Part shown: piece after piece, positions 1 to 8,054 of the stretch | Layout of the letters: every line of letters begins with the position of its first letter | Position numbering within the stretch: position 1 is the first letter of the stretch | Assembly (NCBI GenBank): GCA_044464485.1 | Contig: JBIQLG010000008.1 | Coordinates: forward strand, 45,160 to 109,159 | DNA length: 64,000 nt | From: Terrimesophilobacter sp044464485 | Lineage (GTDB): Bacteria > Actinomycetota > Actinomycetes > Actinomycetales > Microbacteriaceae | Reading direction: 5' to 3' | Translations under genes and position numbers: made by a program | Notes under the pieces: model-generated | The model's database searches: none | Told to the model about the DNA's origin: nothing | Seen by the model: the letters and a program-made list of their open reading frames with translations, nothing else

Positions 1-1472
1 GCGGCGACCGCAGAAAGAAGGGGGCGGTAGAAGAGGCGTTCGTGAAGCGTCCGCACCTCCGTTTTGACCGCGTGCCACTTATCCAAAAGTTCCTTGGCGG
101 TCGTCGCCAAACCGCTTGCCCGAGCGAGCACGCGAACGCCGTTGTCCTCTCGAGGCATGAGATGGGTGCGCTGCAGGCGTGAAAGCTGAAGTCGATGTTC
201 CAGCAGGCGCAGGAATCGGTAATCGTTGCTGAATCGAGCGGCTTCATCGCGACCGATGTAGCCGCGCTCGGCGAGGGCGCTCAACGCCGGGAGGGTTCCC
301 GGCTGCCGCACACCGTCATCCGTTTGGCCATGCACGAGCTGCAGCAGTTGAATGGTGAATTCGATATCGCGCAACCCTCCCCTGCCGAGTTTGAGCTGAA
401 CATCCGCTTCGTCGGGAGGGATGTGGTCGGTTACTCGCTCGCGCATGCGCTGTACGGACTCGACGAAGTTGTCTCTGCCGGCGCTGGACCACACGAGCGG
501 GTTCATCTCCCGCACAAAACGCGCGCCCAGTTCACGGTCGCCGGCGATCGGCCTTGCCTTCAGCATCGCCTGAAACTCCCAATCCTTTGCCCAGCGACCG
601 TAGTAGGCCACATGTGAGTCCAGACTCCGAACGAGTGCTCCGTCTTTGCCTTCAGGGCGAAGGTTTGCATCGAGTTCCCACAGCTCCGGTTCGATGTCGG
701 GGCTCTGAATTGTTTTCCCGAGCCGAATCGCGAGCCAGGTTGCAATTTCAACGGCGCGCTCCGTGGAAATCACCGGCTCCGCCTCTGCCACATAAATGAC
801 ATCGACGTCGCTTACGTAATTGAGTTCGTGAGCTCCCGTCTTGCCCATGCCGATGACAGTCAGTCGGGTCGCGGCTACTTCCTGCGCGGGAAACGGCGCA
901 CTTCGGCGCGCATGCGTCAGGGCGACATCCAGCGTCACGCCAGCAAGGTCGGCAAGGCAGGCGCCCACTCGATCAACCCCCGCGAGCTGATCATCCTGAC
1001 TCAGGTCAAAAGCTGCAATGCGCGAGAGCATCCGACGATATCGGATGCGAAGGTCCACGACCGCAGTATTCGAACCTCCGCGCGCACCGTCGGGTGCGCC
1101 GATGCCGGTTTCAAGTTCGGCGTGAATTTCTTCCACCGTGGGCAATCGATCGGTTGAGGCATCCAGGTGCGTCAACTCTTCGGGTCTGCGGCGGTAGAAC
1201 TCCCCAAGGCCGCTCGACGCACCCAGCAGTCGAATCAAACGACGGGCAAGGTCCGGATTCGCGAGCACGCTGTCCAGGGTCTCCCCCGCCCGTTCCCGCA
1301 GTTGCACGAGGTATTTGAGCGCCTGATCGGGGTCGGCGACCGTCGTGAAATGCGGAAGAATATCCGAATCGAATTCTGCGAGGAGTGCCTGCGCAGTCCG
1401 CAACTCTGCGAAGCCGAGTCGGGCGAGCTGACTCAAACCTGCCGTGTCACGCGAGGACTGCGAACGACTCAT
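1..1472 (-). CDS. glnE: Glutamine synthetase adenylyltransferase, N-terminal half (partial)
   Basis: Bifunctional enzyme that adds AMP to, and removes it from, the type I-beta glutamine synthetase. The reading frame opens with ATG at 1472 and runs off the left edge with no stop, giving about 490 of the roughly 1000 residues expected. The visible part holds the first nucleotidyltransferase domain, the adenylyl-removing half. It includes the signature GMGKTGAHELNYVSDVDVIY near residues 205-224, with the Asp pair expected to bind metal. The second transferase domain would lie outside the window. The gene starts 6 bp after the glnA2 stop, so the two are probably cotranscribed. Identity is firm from the motif and from the glnE-glnA2-panB order known in actinobacteria. 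Confidence 0.93.
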   Translation of the reverse strand, partial: MSRSQSSRDTAGLSQLARLGFAELRTAQALLAEFDSDILPHFTTVADPDQALKYLVQLRERAGETLDSVLANPDLARRLIRLLGASSGLGEFYRRRPEELTHLDASTDRLPTVEEIHAELETGIGAPDGARGGSNTAVVDLRIRYRRMLSRIAAFDLSQDDQLAGVDRVGACLADLAGVTLDVALTHARRSAPFPAQEVAATRLTVIGMGKTGAHELNYVSDVDVIYVAEAEPVISTERAVEIATWLAIRLGKTIQSPDIEPELWELDANLRPEGKDGALVRSLDSHVAYYGRWAKDWEFQAMLKARPIAGDRELGARFVREMNPLVWSSAGRDNFVESVQRMRERVTDHIPPDEADVQLKLGRGGLRDIEFTIQLLQLVHGQTDDGVRQPGTLPALSALAERGYIGRDEAARFSNDYRFLRLLEHRLQLSRLQRTHLMPREDNGVRVLARASGLATTAKELLDKWHAVKTEVRTLHERLFYRPLLSAVA

Positions 1473-1478
1473 GGCACG

Positions 1479-2819
1479 CTAGAGCATCTCCAGGTTGCTG
1501 TCGAGTTCGAACGGAGTCACCTGTGCGCGATACGCCGTCCACTCTCGCTGCTTGTTGAGCAGGACGTAGTTGAAGACCTGCTCACCCAGGGTCTCTGCCA
1601 CGAGTTCGGAGCCCTTCATGATGGATGCTGCGTGGTCGAGGTTCGCAGGAAGCGGGTTGTATCCCAGTGCCTTTCGCTCCGATTCGCTCAAATCCCACAC
1701 GTTGTCTTCCGCCTCCGGAGGCAGTTCGTATTCTTCCTCGATGCCCTTGAGACCGGCGGCCAGCAGGAGCGAATACGCGAGATACGGGTTCGCCGCAGAG
1801 TCAATGGCCCGATATTCAACCCGCGAACTTTGACCCTTGTTCGGCTTGTACAGCGGCACCCTGATGAGAGCCGAACGGTTGTTGTGCCCCCAGCACACGA
1901 AGCTTGGAGCCTCTCCCCCGCCCCAAAGCCGCTTGTACGAGTTCACGAACTGGTTGGTGACCGCGGTGATCTCCGGAGCGTGTTTCAGCAGGCCCGCGAT
2001 GAAGTGCCTGCCCACCCGCGACAGCTGGTATTGGGCACCCGCCTCATAAAACGCGTTCGTATCTCCCTCGAACAGAGACATGTGCGTGTGCATGCCTGAT
2101 CCCGGATGCTCGGAGAACGGTTTCGGCATGAACGTCGCGTATACGCCTTCCTCGATTGCCACCTCTTTGATCACCGTGCGGAAGGTCATGATATTGTCCG
2201 CTGTCGTGAGTCCGTCGGCGTATCGGAGATCGATCTCGTTCTGGCCGGGGCCGCCTTCATGGTGACTGAATTCCACCGAAATACCGAGATCCTCCAGCAT
2301 CCGCACGGAGCGCCGTCGGAAGTCGTGAGCCGTGCCACCGGGGACGTTGTCGAAATAGCCCGCTGAGTCAACCGGAACAGGTCTTCCCTTGTCATCAAGT
2401 TTGGAACTCTTGAGCAGATAGAACTCGATTTCCGGGTGCGTGTAAAACGTGAATCCGCGATCGGCCGCCTTGGCGAGGGTACGCTTGAGCACATTGCGGG
2501 GGTCGGCGACGGCGGGTTCACCATCCGGCGTCATAATGTCGCAGAACATGCGCACCGTCGGGTCGATCTCGCCCCGCCACGGCAAAATCTGGAACGTCGC
2601 GGGGTCCGGATGCAGCAGCACATCCGCCTCGTACTTTCGCGTGAGGCCCTCAATGGCCGAACCATCCACACCGACACCTTCCGCGAAGGCGCCCTCCACT
2701 TCTGCGGGTGCGATTGCCACCGATTTGAGCGTTCCCACTACATCGGTGAACCAGAGTCGTACGAACTTGACGCCGCGCTCCTCGATGGTGCGCAGAACGA
2801 AATCACGCTGTTTGTCCAT
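1479..2819 (-). CDS. glnA2: Glutamine synthetase, GlnA2 type
   Basis: Cytosolic ATP-dependent ligase making glutamine from glutamate and ammonia. At 446 residues it matches the short alpha-type GSI (GlnA2 of Mycobacterium tuberculosis is also 446) and lacks the insertion of the adenylylated beta type. Visible are DGSAIEG near residue 53, the glutamate-binding region NQFVNSYKRL and the ATP-site stretch NRSALIRVP. The site equivalent to the adenylylated Tyr of NLYDLP reads NVWDL, placing Trp at about residue 375, so this enzyme should not be a GlnE substrate. It lies just upstream of glnE in the same operon and is divergent from panB, sharing a 70-bp intergenic region. Confidence 0.93.
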   Translation of the reverse strand: MDKQRDFVLRTIEERGVKFVRLWFTDVVGTLKSVAIAPAEVEGAFAEGVGVDGSAIEGLTRKYEADVLLHPDPATFQILPWRGEIDPTVRMFCDIMTPDGEPAVADPRNVLKRTLAKAADRGFTFYTHPEIEFYLLKSSKLDDKGRPVPVDSAGYFDNVPGGTAHDFRRRSVRMLEDLGISVEFSHHEGGPGQNEIDLRYADGLTTADNIMTFRTVIKEVAIEEGVYATFMPKPFSEHPGSGMHTHMSLFEGDTNAFYEAGAQYQLSRVGRHFIAGLLKHAPEITAVTNQFVNSYKRLWGGGEAPSFVCWGHNNRSALIRVPLYKPNKGQSSRVEYRAIDSAANPYLAYSLLLAAGLKGIEEEYELPPEAEDNVWDLSESERKALGYNPLPANLDHAASIMKGSELVAETLGEQVFNYVLLNKQREWTAYRAQVTPFELDSNLEML

Positions 2820-2889
2820 GATCTCCTCTTTGGTCAGGATGCGGTGGCCGTCTATGCCCGCTTATCAGGCTAGTGGCTAGACTCGCTTC

Positions 2890-3723
2890 ATGAACGATCC
2901 TGCAGCAGCTGCGGCCCAGGCGAATCTCAAAAAAGTGCGCACGCGGCACTTTCAGTCGGCGAAAGAGACGGGGACGAAGATCGTCGGCCTCACAAGCTAT
3001 GACCAGTTGAGTGCCGCAATTTTCGACAGGGCCGGCATCGATTTTCTGCTGGTCGGCGATTCTGCCGGCAACAACGTTCTCGGCTTCGACACGACGCTTC
3101 CCGTGACGATCGATGAATTGATTCCTCTCACGCGCGCGGTTGCGGGTGCGGTCAGCCGCGCCTTCGTCGTTGCCGACATGCCGTTCGGATCTTACGAGAG
3201 CGGTCCGGAGGACGCACTCCACACGGCGTTTCGATTCATGAAGGAAACGCACGCGCACGCGGTGAAACTTGAGGGCGGCCAACGCAGCGCGGAGCAGATT
3301 CGGAGAATTGTTTCTGCCGGAATTCCGGTGATGGCCCACATCGGATTCACACCGCAGAGTGAGCACGGACTCGGTGGGCATATAATTCAAGGACGCGGCG
3401 AAGGGCTCGAACAGCTTCTCGCCGATGCGCACGCCGTCGAAGATGCCGGTGCGTTCTCTGTCGTGTTGGAAATGGTTCCGGCATCGGCTGCCGCTCAGGT
3501 GACCAAAGAGTTGCGCATTCCGACTATCGGTGTTGGTGCTGGGCCGGATGTCGATGGCCAGTTGATGGTCTGGACAGACTGGGCGGGTTTCACGACCGGT
3601 CGGATACCGAAGTTCGTGAAACAGTACGCGAACCTCTCCGGGATCCTGTCGGATGCCGTCAGCGCCTATCGAGCGGATGTTGCGGACGGAGCCTATCCGG
3701 CCCCCGAGCACAACTACGAGTAA
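2890..3723 (+). CDS. panB: 3-methyl-2-oxobutanoate hydroxymethyltransferase
   Basis: First committed step of pantothenate synthesis: transfers a hydroxymethyl group from methylene-tetrahydrofolate to alpha-ketoisovalerate. The 277 residues are the normal PanB length. Expected Mg ligands are D57 (LVGDSAGN), D96 (VVADMPFG) and E128 (VKLEGG), and the likely general base is E194 (VVLEMVP). The usual GDSLGMV loop reads GDSAGNN, a mild divergence. The ATG at 2890 has no Shine-Dalgarno sequence. A -10-like TAGACT sits at 2878-2883, six bases upstream, so the mRNA may be leaderless (inference). The gene is divergent from glnA2. Confidence 0.95.
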   Translation: MNDPAAAAAQANLKKVRTRHFQSAKETGTKIVGLTSYDQLSAAIFDRAGIDFLLVGDSAGNNVLGFDTTLPVTIDELIPLTRAVAGAVSRAFVVADMPFGSYESGPEDALHTAFRFMKETHAHAVKLEGGQRSAEQIRRIVSAGIPVMAHIGFTPQSEHGLGGHIIQGRGEGLEQLLADAHAVEDAGAFSVVLEMVPASAAAQVTKELRIPTIGVGAGPDVDGQLMVWTDWAGFTTGRIPKFVKQYANLSGILSDAVSAYRADVADGAYPAPEHNYE

Positions 3724-3795
3724 CGCAGCAACCGTTCGGCGTGAACGACGCCAGGTTTCCGCAGTGCGCTCCGCCATTTCAAACGAAAGCGCACC

Positions 3796-5145
3796 GTGCA
3801 TCAGCTATTTTCCCCTCTCGTAAACGACGTGTTCGAGGCAGCGCTCCATCGCAGCCCGGGTGAATCCGAATTCCATCAGGCACTCGGTGAAGTGCTTGAA
3901 TCCATCGGACCTGTTCTCGATAAGCATCCTGAGTATGTGAAGAACGGCATCCTCGAACGCCTCGTGGAACCCGAGCGGCAAATCATCTTTCGAGTTCCCT
4001 GGGTCGATGACTCCGGCGAAGTTCGCGTGAATCGGGGATATCGGGTGCAATTCAATTCGGCGCTCGGTCCGTTCAAGGGTGGTTTGCGATTTCACCCGTC
4101 GGTGAACCTCAGCATTCTCAAGTTCCTCGGATTCGAGCAGGTATTCAAGAACGCTCTCACCGGCCAAAGCATCGGCGGTGCAAAGGGCGGCAGTGATTTT
4201 GATCCGCGCAATCGTTCCGATGCCGAAGTGATGAGGTTCTGTCAGAGCTTCATGACCGAACTCTTCCGGCACATCGGAGACGACACGGATGTCCCCGCCG
4301 GAGATATCGGCGTAGGGGGCCGGGAGATCGGTTATCTGTTCGGGCAATACCGGCGCCTCGCCAACCGCCACGAGTCCGGTGCCATGACGGGCAAGGGCAT
4401 CGGTTGGGGCGGTGCCCCCGTGCGCACGGAAGCCACCGGCTACGGTGCCGTCTATTTTCTGCAGGAGATGTTGGGCGTTCAGGGCCACACGCTCGAAGGC
4501 AAGACTGCGGTTGTCTCCGGTTCCGGAAACGTCGCCATTTACGCGATCGAAAAGCTTCAACAACTCGGCGCGCTGCCGATCACCGCGTCGGATTCCTCGG
4601 GATTCGTCGTTGACGAGGATGGCATCGATCTGGAGCTGCTCAAGGAACTCAAGGAGGCCGGTCGGGAACGAATCTCGGCGTACGCGCAGCGTCGAAACAG
4701 CGCGCGCTTCATGGAATCCGGCCGTGTGTGGGAGACGCCTGGCGACCTGGCCGTGCCGTGTGCAACGCAAAATGAACTCGGTCCCGATGACGCTGCTGCT
4801 CTCATCCGAAATGGGGTCCTCGCCGTATCCGAAGGGGCCAACATGCCGTGCACCCCGGATGCCGTGCAGGCTTTTTCGGATGCCGGAGTGCTGTTCGGTC
4901 CCGGCAAGGCGGCAAATGCCGGAGGAGTCGCGGTCTCGGCTCTGGAGATGCAGCAGAACGCCTCACGCGCCCAATGGAATTTCGAGGAAAGCGAAATTCG
5001 ACTTCGTGGAATCATGGCGGACATTCACTCCGCCGCCTACACGGCCTCCGAGGAATACGGCCGGCCAGGGGATTACGTGCTGGGTGCGAATGTCGCCGGT
5101 TTCGAACGCGTCGCACGAGCCATGCTCGCACAGGGCATCGTCTGA
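3796..5145 (+). CDS. gdhA: Glutamate dehydrogenase (NADP-type, hexameric)
   Basis: Catalyses reductive amination of 2-oxoglutarate with ammonium, the low-affinity partner of the GS route encoded upstream. Length 449 is typical of the small hexameric class. Catalytic residues are visible: K94 in GPFKGGLR, K130 in GGAKGGSDF and D170 in PAGDIGVGG. The Rossmann glycine motif VVSGSGNVA follows near residue 240. The start is GTG at 3796; the next in-frame Met would cut into the conserved N-terminal helix. With glnE and glnA2 it forms a nitrogen-assimilation neighbourhood, although it faces the opposite strand. Confidence 0.95.
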   Translation: MHQLFSPLVNDVFEAALHRSPGESEFHQALGEVLESIGPVLDKHPEYVKNGILERLVEPERQIIFRVPWVDDSGEVRVNRGYRVQFNSALGPFKGGLRFHPSVNLSILKFLGFEQVFKNALTGQSIGGAKGGSDFDPRNRSDAEVMRFCQSFMTELFRHIGDDTDVPAGDIGVGGREIGYLFGQYRRLANRHESGAMTGKGIGWGGAPVRTEATGYGAVYFLQEMLGVQGHTLEGKTAVVSGSGNVAIYAIEKLQQLGALPITASDSSGFVVDEDGIDLELLKELKEAGRERISAYAQRRNSARFMESGRVWETPGDLAVPCATQNELGPDDAAALIRNGVLAVSEGANMPCTPDAVQAFSDAGVLFGPGKAANAGGVAVSALEMQQNASRAQWNFEESEIRLRGIMADIHSAAYTASEEYGRPGDYVLGANVAGFERVARAMLAQGIV

Positions 5146-5181
5146 AATGCCGCGAACGGCGAGCGTACGATCAGGAGTGGC

Positions 5182-5355
5182 TCAGTCGTCTTCCTCAGCA
5201 TCCTCGTGCGCCCATTCGCGCGCACGTTCAGCGATGATTTCGTTCGCACGCGCAGCTTCCTCGCGCGTGGCGAACGGGCCGAGCCGGTCAAGCCACAGCG
5301 ACTGCGGCCCCTCCTCGACCTCCTGGGTCTTCGTATTGAACCACCACTCGGTCAT
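5182..5355 (-). CDS. Small conserved acidic protein (57 aa), SPOR-like
   Basis: Short gene read from the sequence: ATG at 5355, stop at 5182-5184, 57 residues. The product begins MTEWWFNTKTQEVEEG and ends in an acidic tail (EDAEEDD). The middle, with LDRLGPFATREEAARA, resembles the core of a SPOR domain, where a tract of this form precedes a helix. Small proteins of this kind are common next to map in Microbacteriaceae (from memory). The start has a good ribosome-binding site (GGAGATT). It lies between gdhA and map on the opposite strand, and its ATG is 33 bp from the map start, so the two share a promoter region. Function unknown. Confidence 0.75.
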   Translation of the reverse strand: MTEWWFNTKTQEVEEGPQSLWLDRLGPFATREEAARANEIIAERAREWAHEDAEEDD

Positions 5356-5387
5356 GGGAATCTCCTTTGCAGCCTAAAATTGATCCT

Positions 5388-6278
5388 ATGCCCAGGGATT
5401 CCAGCGGACACCTTTTGCCGGGAAAACTCTCACCCCTCCGTCAGGTACCACGCCATATCGCCGCTCCGGAATACGTGGGCAAGAGCGAGCCCGCACTTTC
5501 GGGCATCGACGTCTACGACGAATCCGAAGTCGATCGCATTCGCGCGGCCGGCCAGATCGCCGCAGCGGCCATCGATGCGGTCGGCGACGCCATCCGGCCG
5601 GGAGCGACCACGGAGGAACTGGATCGCATCGGCCACGAATTTCTGATTGCGCACGACGCGTACCCCTCCACGCTCGGTTACCGCGGCTTTCCCAAATCGC
5701 TGTGCTCGTCGATCAACGAAGTGATCTGCCACGGAATTCCTGACGACACGGTTCTGCAGGATGGTGACATCGTCAACATCGATATCACGGCGTTCAAAGA
5801 CGGAATGCACGGAGACACCAATCGCACGTTCCTCGTGGGTGACGTGGCACCGGAGGTTGCCGCACTCGTCGAACGCACCCGAGAGGCATTGCTCCGCGGC
5901 ATCAAGGCTGCGGCGGTCGGCCGTCGGGTGAATGTGATTGGACGCGCCATCGAGTCTTATGCACAACGATTCGGCTATGGCGTCGTGCGTGATTTCACGG
6001 GACACGGAGTGGGCGAAACATTTCATTCCGGACTTATCATCCCCCACTACGATTCCCCTCACTTCACCACCGTCATCGAACCCGGAATGGTATTCACCAT
6101 TGAGCCCATGCTCACTCTGGGCGCACCAGAGTGGGATTTGTGGGACGACGACTGGACTGTCACCACGAAAGACAAGAGCGTATCCGCGCAATTCGAACAC
6201 ACCATCGTCGTCCGCGAAAGCGGGGTAGAGATACTGACGCTCAGTGCAGTTGAGCCACGTGAAAGGGATGCCGCATGA
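5388..6278 (+). CDS. map: Type I methionine aminopeptidase
   Basis: Removes the initiator methionine from nascent proteins in the cytosol. The 296 residues carry the N-terminal extension common in actinobacterial MetAPs. The five metal ligands are visible in order: D of NIDITAF, D of HGDTNRTF, H of FTGHGVGE, E of FTIEPML and E of QFEHTIVV. An upstream TTG at 5367 is in frame, but ATG 5388 gives the usual MPRDSSGHLLPG start and is preferred. The stop overlaps the ppgK start by four bases (ATGA), so the two are translationally coupled. Confidence 0.95.
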   Translation: MPRDSSGHLLPGKLSPLRQVPRHIAAPEYVGKSEPALSGIDVYDESEVDRIRAAGQIAAAAIDAVGDAIRPGATTEELDRIGHEFLIAHDAYPSTLGYRGFPKSLCSSINEVICHGIPDDTVLQDGDIVNIDITAFKDGMHGDTNRTFLVGDVAPEVAALVERTREALLRGIKAAAVGRRVNVIGRAIESYAQRFGYGVVRDFTGHGVGETFHSGLIIPHYDSPHFTTVIEPGMVFTIEPMLTLGAPEWDLWDDDWTVTTKDKSVSAQFEHTIVVRESGVEILTLSAVEPRERDAA

Positions 6279-7021
6279 CGTCAACGGCGATCGGGATCGA
6301 CATCGGCGGTACCGGCATCAAGGGTGCCGTCGTCGACGTCTCCAGCGGCGAACTCATCACCGAGCGCAAGAAGCTCCCGACGCCGAAAAACGGCAAGCCC
6401 GATGACATCCTCGACACTGTTCTAGAGCTCTTTGACGAGCTTGGCGATGTGGAAGCCGGCATGCCGGTGGGAGTGTGCTTTCCCGCCATCATCATCCATG
6501 GAATGACCATGTCCGCCGCAAACATTTCCAAGAAGTGGATTGGACTCGAAGCGGAGAAACTGTTCGAGAAGAAGCTTGGTCGCGACATCCACTTTGTCAA
6601 TGATGCGGATGCCGCGGGCGTCGCCGAGGCACGCTACGGTGCCGCCATCGATGCACCCGGCCTCACCATCCTCACGACGCTCGGCACCGGAATCGGCAGC
6701 GCAATGCTCTTCAACGGCGAACTGATCCCCAATTCGGAACTCGGACACCTCAAACTTGACGGACACGATGCCGAAGAACTCGCGTCTACGTCGGCAAAAG
6801 AGAACGAGGACCTCAGCTGGAAGGAGTGGGCGAAGCGGCTTGAGCGCTATTACCAGCACCTGGAGTTCATTTTCTCGCCCGAATTGCTTCTCGTGGGTGG
6901 CGGCATTTCCAAGAGTTCGGAAGAGTTCCTCCCGCTTCTCGAACTGCGCACGCCCATCAAACCCGCGGCGCTGCGCAACAACGCAGGCATCGTGGGTGCT
7001 GCGTCCCTGGCTGTGAAGTGA
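6275..7021 (+). CDS. ppgK: Polyphosphate glucokinase
   Basis: Phosphorylates glucose using inorganic polyphosphate, and often ATP, an actinobacterial speciality. The 248-residue ROK-fold protein starts with the phosphate-binding loop GIDIGGTGIKGA and contains the catalytic stretch VNDADAAGVAEARYG near residue 110 and the glycine-rich TLGTGIGSAML. It lacks the zinc-binding Cys cluster of sugar-type ROK proteins, as expected for PpgK. The start overlaps map by four bases. The RNase P RNA is transcribed towards it from the other strand. Confidence 0.93.
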   Translation: MTSTAIGIDIGGTGIKGAVVDVSSGELITERKKLPTPKNGKPDDILDTVLELFDELGDVEAGMPVGVCFPAIIIHGMTMSAANISKKWIGLEAEKLFEKKLGRDIHFVNDADAAGVAEARYGAAIDAPGLTILTTLGTGIGSAMLFNGELIPNSELGHLKLDGHDAEELASTSAKENEDLSWKEWAKRLERYYQHLEFIFSPELLLVGGGISKSSEEFLPLLELRTPIKPAALRNNAGIVGAASLAVK

Positions 7022-7107
7022 GAGCGCAGAAAGCAGTGCACTTTCGGGGCCCGCAGGGCAACCATGGCCGGAAGGCGCGACACAGCTTTCAGCGTGCATC
7101 GCCAGGG

Positions 7108-7508
7108 TGTGAATGGGCCGGCTGATACGCCGGGTTCTGTTCCAGTGCTCGCGCACCTTCGACGGCCATCTATCTCGGGACTGCGTTGCCGCAGCCCTCC
7201 AGCAATCTACCCGGGAACTCGGCGGGCAGCCTTGGCGTTCCCTGTTGATCTTGCTCCGGACGAGGTTTACCCAGCCGACCCGATCACTCGGGCCGCTGGT
7301 GGTCTCTTACACCACCGTTTCACCCTTACCCCTGGCCCGTTGATAAATCAACGCGCCAGCGGCGGTCTGCTTTCTGTTGCACTTGCTCGCGGATTGCTCC
7401 GGGTGGGTGTTACCCACCGCCCTGCCCTGTGGAGCCCGGACGTTCCTCGGCGACTGTTGCAGCCTTGCGGATGCTTCAGCCGACGCGACCGTCTTGCCGA
7501 CCCATTCC
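7108..7508 (-). ncRNA. rnpB: RNase P RNA, bacterial type A
   Basis: Catalytic RNA of ribonuclease P, which matures tRNA 5' ends. On the minus strand the universally conserved P4 block GAGGAACGTCCGGGCTCC lies at 7431-7448. The conserved 3' block ACAGAACCCGGCGTA lies at 7126-7140. The ends pair to form helix P1: the minus-strand stretch GAATGGGTCGGC near 7496-7507 pairs with GCCGGCCCATTC at 7111-7122 with one G-U. The length of about 400 nt is normal for actinobacteria. Both ends are estimated from P1 and may be off by a few bases. The usual third base of GAAAG in P4 is C here, within known variation. Confidence 0.93.
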
Positions 7509-7513
7509 TCGCC

Positions 7514-7519
7514 ATTCTA
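7514..7519 (-). promoter_or_regulatory. Probable -10 element of rnpB
   Basis: The minus strand reads TAGAAT here, five of six bases of TATAAT. It lies about six bases before the predicted 5' end of RNase P RNA, which is where a -10 box belongs. No clear -35 is visible; that position falls inside the outer arm of the 72-nt hairpin at 7529-7600. Confidence 0.5.
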
Positions 7520-7528
7520 CTGCGTGAC

Positions 7529-7600
7529 GATTTTGCCGGGATAGTTCGAATGCTCTGGCGGTGAACGGAGCCGCCGCATCCGAACTATCCCGGCAAAATC
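7529..7600. repeat. 72-nt near-perfect inverted repeat between rnpB and the RNase H gene
   Basis: The 25-base arm at 7529-7553 (GATTTTGCCGGGATAGTTCG, then AATGC) is the reverse complement of 7576-7600 except for one position that would be G-U in RNA. Inside it, GGCGG (7557-7561) pairs with CCGCC (7571-7575) around a nine-base loop, with a 3-nt bulge, extending the stem to 30 bp. It lies between the stop of the RNase H gene and the rnpB promoter. It could be a terminator, a REP-like element or a processing site; there is no T-run typical of an intrinsic terminator. Confidence 0.8.
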
Positions 7601-7631
7601 TTGAGCAGCCCATGCATTTCGACCAAAATCC

Positions 7632-8054
7632 TCAGCGATCGAAGTCGGCACGGAGATCCATGGCGCGGTTGGCGGCGGCATCGGCTCGTTTGTTGTTTTC
7701 GCGCGGGATCCATTCGAAGCGCACCGGCGTGCCGGTGAGAAGTTCGCGAGCGACGGCAGCGAGTTCGGCCATGTCGGGATGCTTGATCTTCCAGCGGCCG
7801 CACATCTGCTCCACGACAAGCTTGGAGTCCATGCGCACGTGAAGCTCCGCGTCCGGGTCGATCGCGAGTGCCCTGCGCACTCCCTCGATGAGCGCCGTGT
7901 ACTCCGCGACATTGTTCGAGACAACCCCGAGATAGCGGCCGACCTCGGCGAGAACTTCGCCGGTTTCCGGGTCGAGGACTATCGAGCCGCTCCCGGCCTG
8001 GCCGGGGTTGCCGCGCGAACCGCCGTCCGCTTCGATCACAAGGGTGCGCGCCAT
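7632..8054 (-). CDS. Ribonuclease HI family protein
   Basis: Cleaves the RNA strand of RNA-DNA hybrids. In 140 residues it shows the complete DEDD site: D10 (EADGGSRGNPG), E51 (NNVAEYTAL), D76 (RMDSKLVVEQ) and D125 (NKRADAAAN). It corresponds to the RNase H half of M. tuberculosis Rv2228c, where a CobC-like phosphatase is fused to the C-terminus; here the protein stops after the RNase H fold. The ATG overlaps the upstream gene's stop (TGATG), and the order RNase H, coiled-coil protein, Nif3-like matches Rv2228c-Rv2230c. A separate rnhA or rnhB may exist elsewhere, so no symbol is given. Confidence 0.92.
   Translation of the reverse strand: MARTLVIEADGGSRGNPGQAGSGSIVLDPETGEVLAEVGRYLGVVSNNVAEYTALIEGVRRALAIDPDAELHVRMDSKLVVEQMCGRWKIKHPDMAELAAVARELLTGTPVRFEWIPRENNKRADAAANRAMDLRADFDR

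Noticed and set aside
2803..4770. Long minus-strand frames opposite panB and gdhA (2803-3801 and 3805-4770)
   Set aside because: Both strands are open because of codon bias; the plus-strand proteins have complete catalytic motifs.
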